64,000 bases of DNA. Source: Actinomyces sp. ZJ308 (GTDB lineage Bacteria > Actinomycetota > Actinomycetes > Actinomycetales > Actinomycetaceae). The first letter of the stretch is position 1, and each line of letters begins with the position of its first letter. Below the pieces are notes generated by a model. The model had not been told where the DNA came from, searched no databases, and saw only the letters and a program-made list of their open reading frames with translations. The position numbers and the translations under genes are program-made. The stretch is from contig NZ_JAAIJY010000010.1 of assembly GCF_011752065.1 (NCBI RefSeq), positions 1-64,000 of the forward strand, given 5' to 3'. Positions 62,678-64,000 of the stretch are shown here, one piece after another.

Positions 62678-64000
62678 TTGGTTTCTCCTCTCTCCGACGC
62701 CCCCGACACGCCGCGGCCGGCCGCCGCCCGTCCCGAGGCGGTCGTCATCGGGCCCGCAGTCGCCGAGTCCCGCAGCCGGTTCACGGTGCTGACCTCCCGG
62801 CTCATCCGCATGGAGCTCTCCCCCACCGGGGCCTTCACGGACGCCGCCACCCAGCTGGTCGTCAACCGGGACCTCGGCGATCCGCCGTCGTTCCGCGTGG
62901 TGCGGGGCGAGGACCGCCTGGAGATCATCACCGAGCACCTGCACCTGATCCATGTCCCCTCGCTGGGCTTCTCCCCCTCCGGGCTCAGCGTCAGGCTGCG
63001 CTCGACGGCGCTGCACGCCCACGGCGGCACCTGGCACCACGGCGACGTGTGGGACCCCGACGAGGCCTTCCCCACGAACCTGGGCGGCACCGCCCGCACC
63101 CTCGATGAGGCCGACGGCGCCGTCAGGCCGGGCCCGGGCCTGCTGAGCCTGAGCGGCATCACCGCCCTGGACGACTCGTCCTCACTGCTGCTCACCGAGG
63201 ACGAGTGGGTTCGGCCCCGCGACGCCGGCAACCGCCTCAGCGACGGGGCGCAGGACCTCTACGTCTTCGGCTACGGTCAGGACTACCGGCAGGCGCTGCG
63301 CGACTTCTTCCGCCTCACCGGCCCGAGCCCCCTGATCCCCCGGGCGCTGCTGGGCAACTGGTGGAGCCGCTACCACCCCTACAGCGGTCAGGAGTACCTG
63401 GCGCTCATGGACCGCTTCGCCACCGAGGAGCTGCCCTTCTCCGTGGCCGTCATCGACATGGACTGGCACCTGACCGACATCGACCCGGCGATCGGCACGG
63501 GCTGGACCGGCTACACCTGGAACCGGAAGCTCTTCCCCGACCCGAGGGCCTTCCTGGAGGGTCTGCATGAGCGGGGCATGCTCACCACGCTCAACGTCCA
63601 CCCGGCCCAGGGGGTGCGGCGCCACGAGGAGGCCTACGAGGAGGTCTGCGCCGACCTGGGCCTGGACGCCGCCGGCGGGGAGGACGTGCCCTTCAACGTC
63701 GCCGACCGGGGCTTCATGGGCTCCTACCTCTCCCGACTCCACCACCGCCTGGAGGAGCAGGGCGTGGACTTCTGGTGGCTGGACTGGCAGCAGGGCGGCT
63801 CCACGACGGTTCCCGGCCTGGACCCGCTGTGGATGCTCAACCACGTCCACTACCTCGACTCGGGCCGCGAGCGCCCGGTGGCCTCAGGTGGCGTGGAGCG
63901 CCGTCGGCCGGTGACCTTCTCGCGCTTCGCCGACGCCTCCAGCCACCGCACCCCGGTGGGCTTCTCCGGGGACACGATCATCAGCTGGGCCTCGCTGCGC
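62678..64000 (+). CDS. glycoside hydrolase family 31 (partial, runs off the window)
   Basis: 441 codons, open to the edge. The TTG start at 62678 has GAAAGG 7 nt before it. An N-terminal beta domain (VLTSRLIRMELSPTGAF) is followed by the GH31 barrel: LLGNWWSRYHPYSGQEYLAL, FSVAVIDMDWHLTDIDP, GWTGYTWNRKLFPDP, TTLNVHPAQGVRRHE, and the nucleophile aspartate in VDFWWLDWQQGG (about residue 368), then PVTFSRFADASSHRTPVGFS and GDTIISWASLR. Alpha-glucosidase or alpha-xylosidase activity is likely; the acid/base residue lies in the part shown or just beyond. Likely coregulated with the divergent isomaltase-type gene. Confidence 0.88.
   Translation, partial: MVSPLSDAPDTPRPAAARPEAVVIGPAVAESRSRFTVLTSRLIRMELSPTGAFTDAATQLVVNRDLGDPPSFRVVRGEDRLEIITEHLHLIHVPSLGFSPSGLSVRLRSTALHAHGGTWHHGDVWDPDEAFPTNLGGTARTLDEADGAVRPGPGLLSLSGITALDDSSSLLLTEDEWVRPRDAGNRLSDGAQDLYVFGYGQDYRQALRDFFRLTGPSPLIPRALLGNWWSRYHPYSGQEYLALMDRFATEELPFSVAVIDMDWHLTDIDPAIGTGWTGYTWNRKLFPDPRAFLEGLHERGMLTTLNVHPAQGVRRHEEAYEEVCADLGLDAAGGEDVPFNVADRGFMGSYLSRLHHRLEEQGVDFWWLDWQQGGSTTVPGLDPLWMLNHVHYLDSGRERPVASGGVERRRPVTFSRFADASSHRTPVGFSGDTIISWASLR

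Overview
The window is high-GC actinobacterial DNA and most resembles a member of the genus Actinomyces or a close relative (Actinomycetaceae). This rests on the GlgE glycogen/maltose-1-phosphate pathway, a DivIVA-type coiled-coil protein, the purH - DUF3017 - mdh and perM - sucD - sucC neighbourhoods known from other actinobacteria, abundant GTG/TTG starts, and several starts placed 6-7 nt after a TAnnnT box, as expected of leaderless mRNAs. No rRNA, tRNA, CRISPR array or intact insertion sequence was seen.

Layout. 0-7.4 kb: a DUF5655 protein, a small membrane protein, tRNA thiolase mnmA, an AbrB-type protein, a GntR/YtrA-regulated ABC exporter with a clear palindromic operator, and a large membrane-anchored PQQ-propeller-like protein. 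7.4-9.3 kb: etfA and etfB. 9.6-26 kb: an alpha-glucan block (glgX, glgE, treS, maltokinase, glgB, glgP) with a membrane alpha/beta-hydrolase and trpS set inside it. Together these can turn trehalose into maltose, maltose 1-phosphate and branched glucan (TreS, Mak, GlgE, GlgB) and degrade it again (GlgP, GlgX). 26-33 kb: a thioredoxin-TPR protein, an unassigned lipoprotein/membrane-protein pair, a DivIVA-like protein and two small conserved proteins. 33-43.5 kb: mdh, a CydDC-like ABC pair, a dicarboxylate/amino-acid symporter, DUF3017, purH and hchA. 43.5-50 kb: an 831-residue multi-pass membrane protein of unknown role, perM, sucD, sucC and a 53-residue membrane protein. 50-57 kb: a tandem eukaryote-type phosphofructokinase, two CPBP protease paralogues flanking a ClC chloride channel, and a degenerate AT-rich island. 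57-64 kb: an operon of NhaA-thioredoxin between two SDR-fold proteins, an isomaltase-type GH13 glucosidase and the first part of a GH31 glycosidase.

The most unusual items are: (1) the tightly overlapped SDR - NhaA/thioredoxin - SDR operon, in which both SDRs lack the catalytic lysine and the thioredoxin domain lacks its cysteines; (2) a 28-bp copy of the pfk 3' end downstream of the first CPBP gene, marking that gene as an insertion at the end of pfk; (3) the fused, eukaryote-like PFK whose second half is degenerate; (4) the AT-rich island at about 54.66-55.95 kb with a 21-bp inverted repeat and a nonsense-interrupted membrane gene; and (5) a consistent set of leaderless-type promoters that fixes several start codons.
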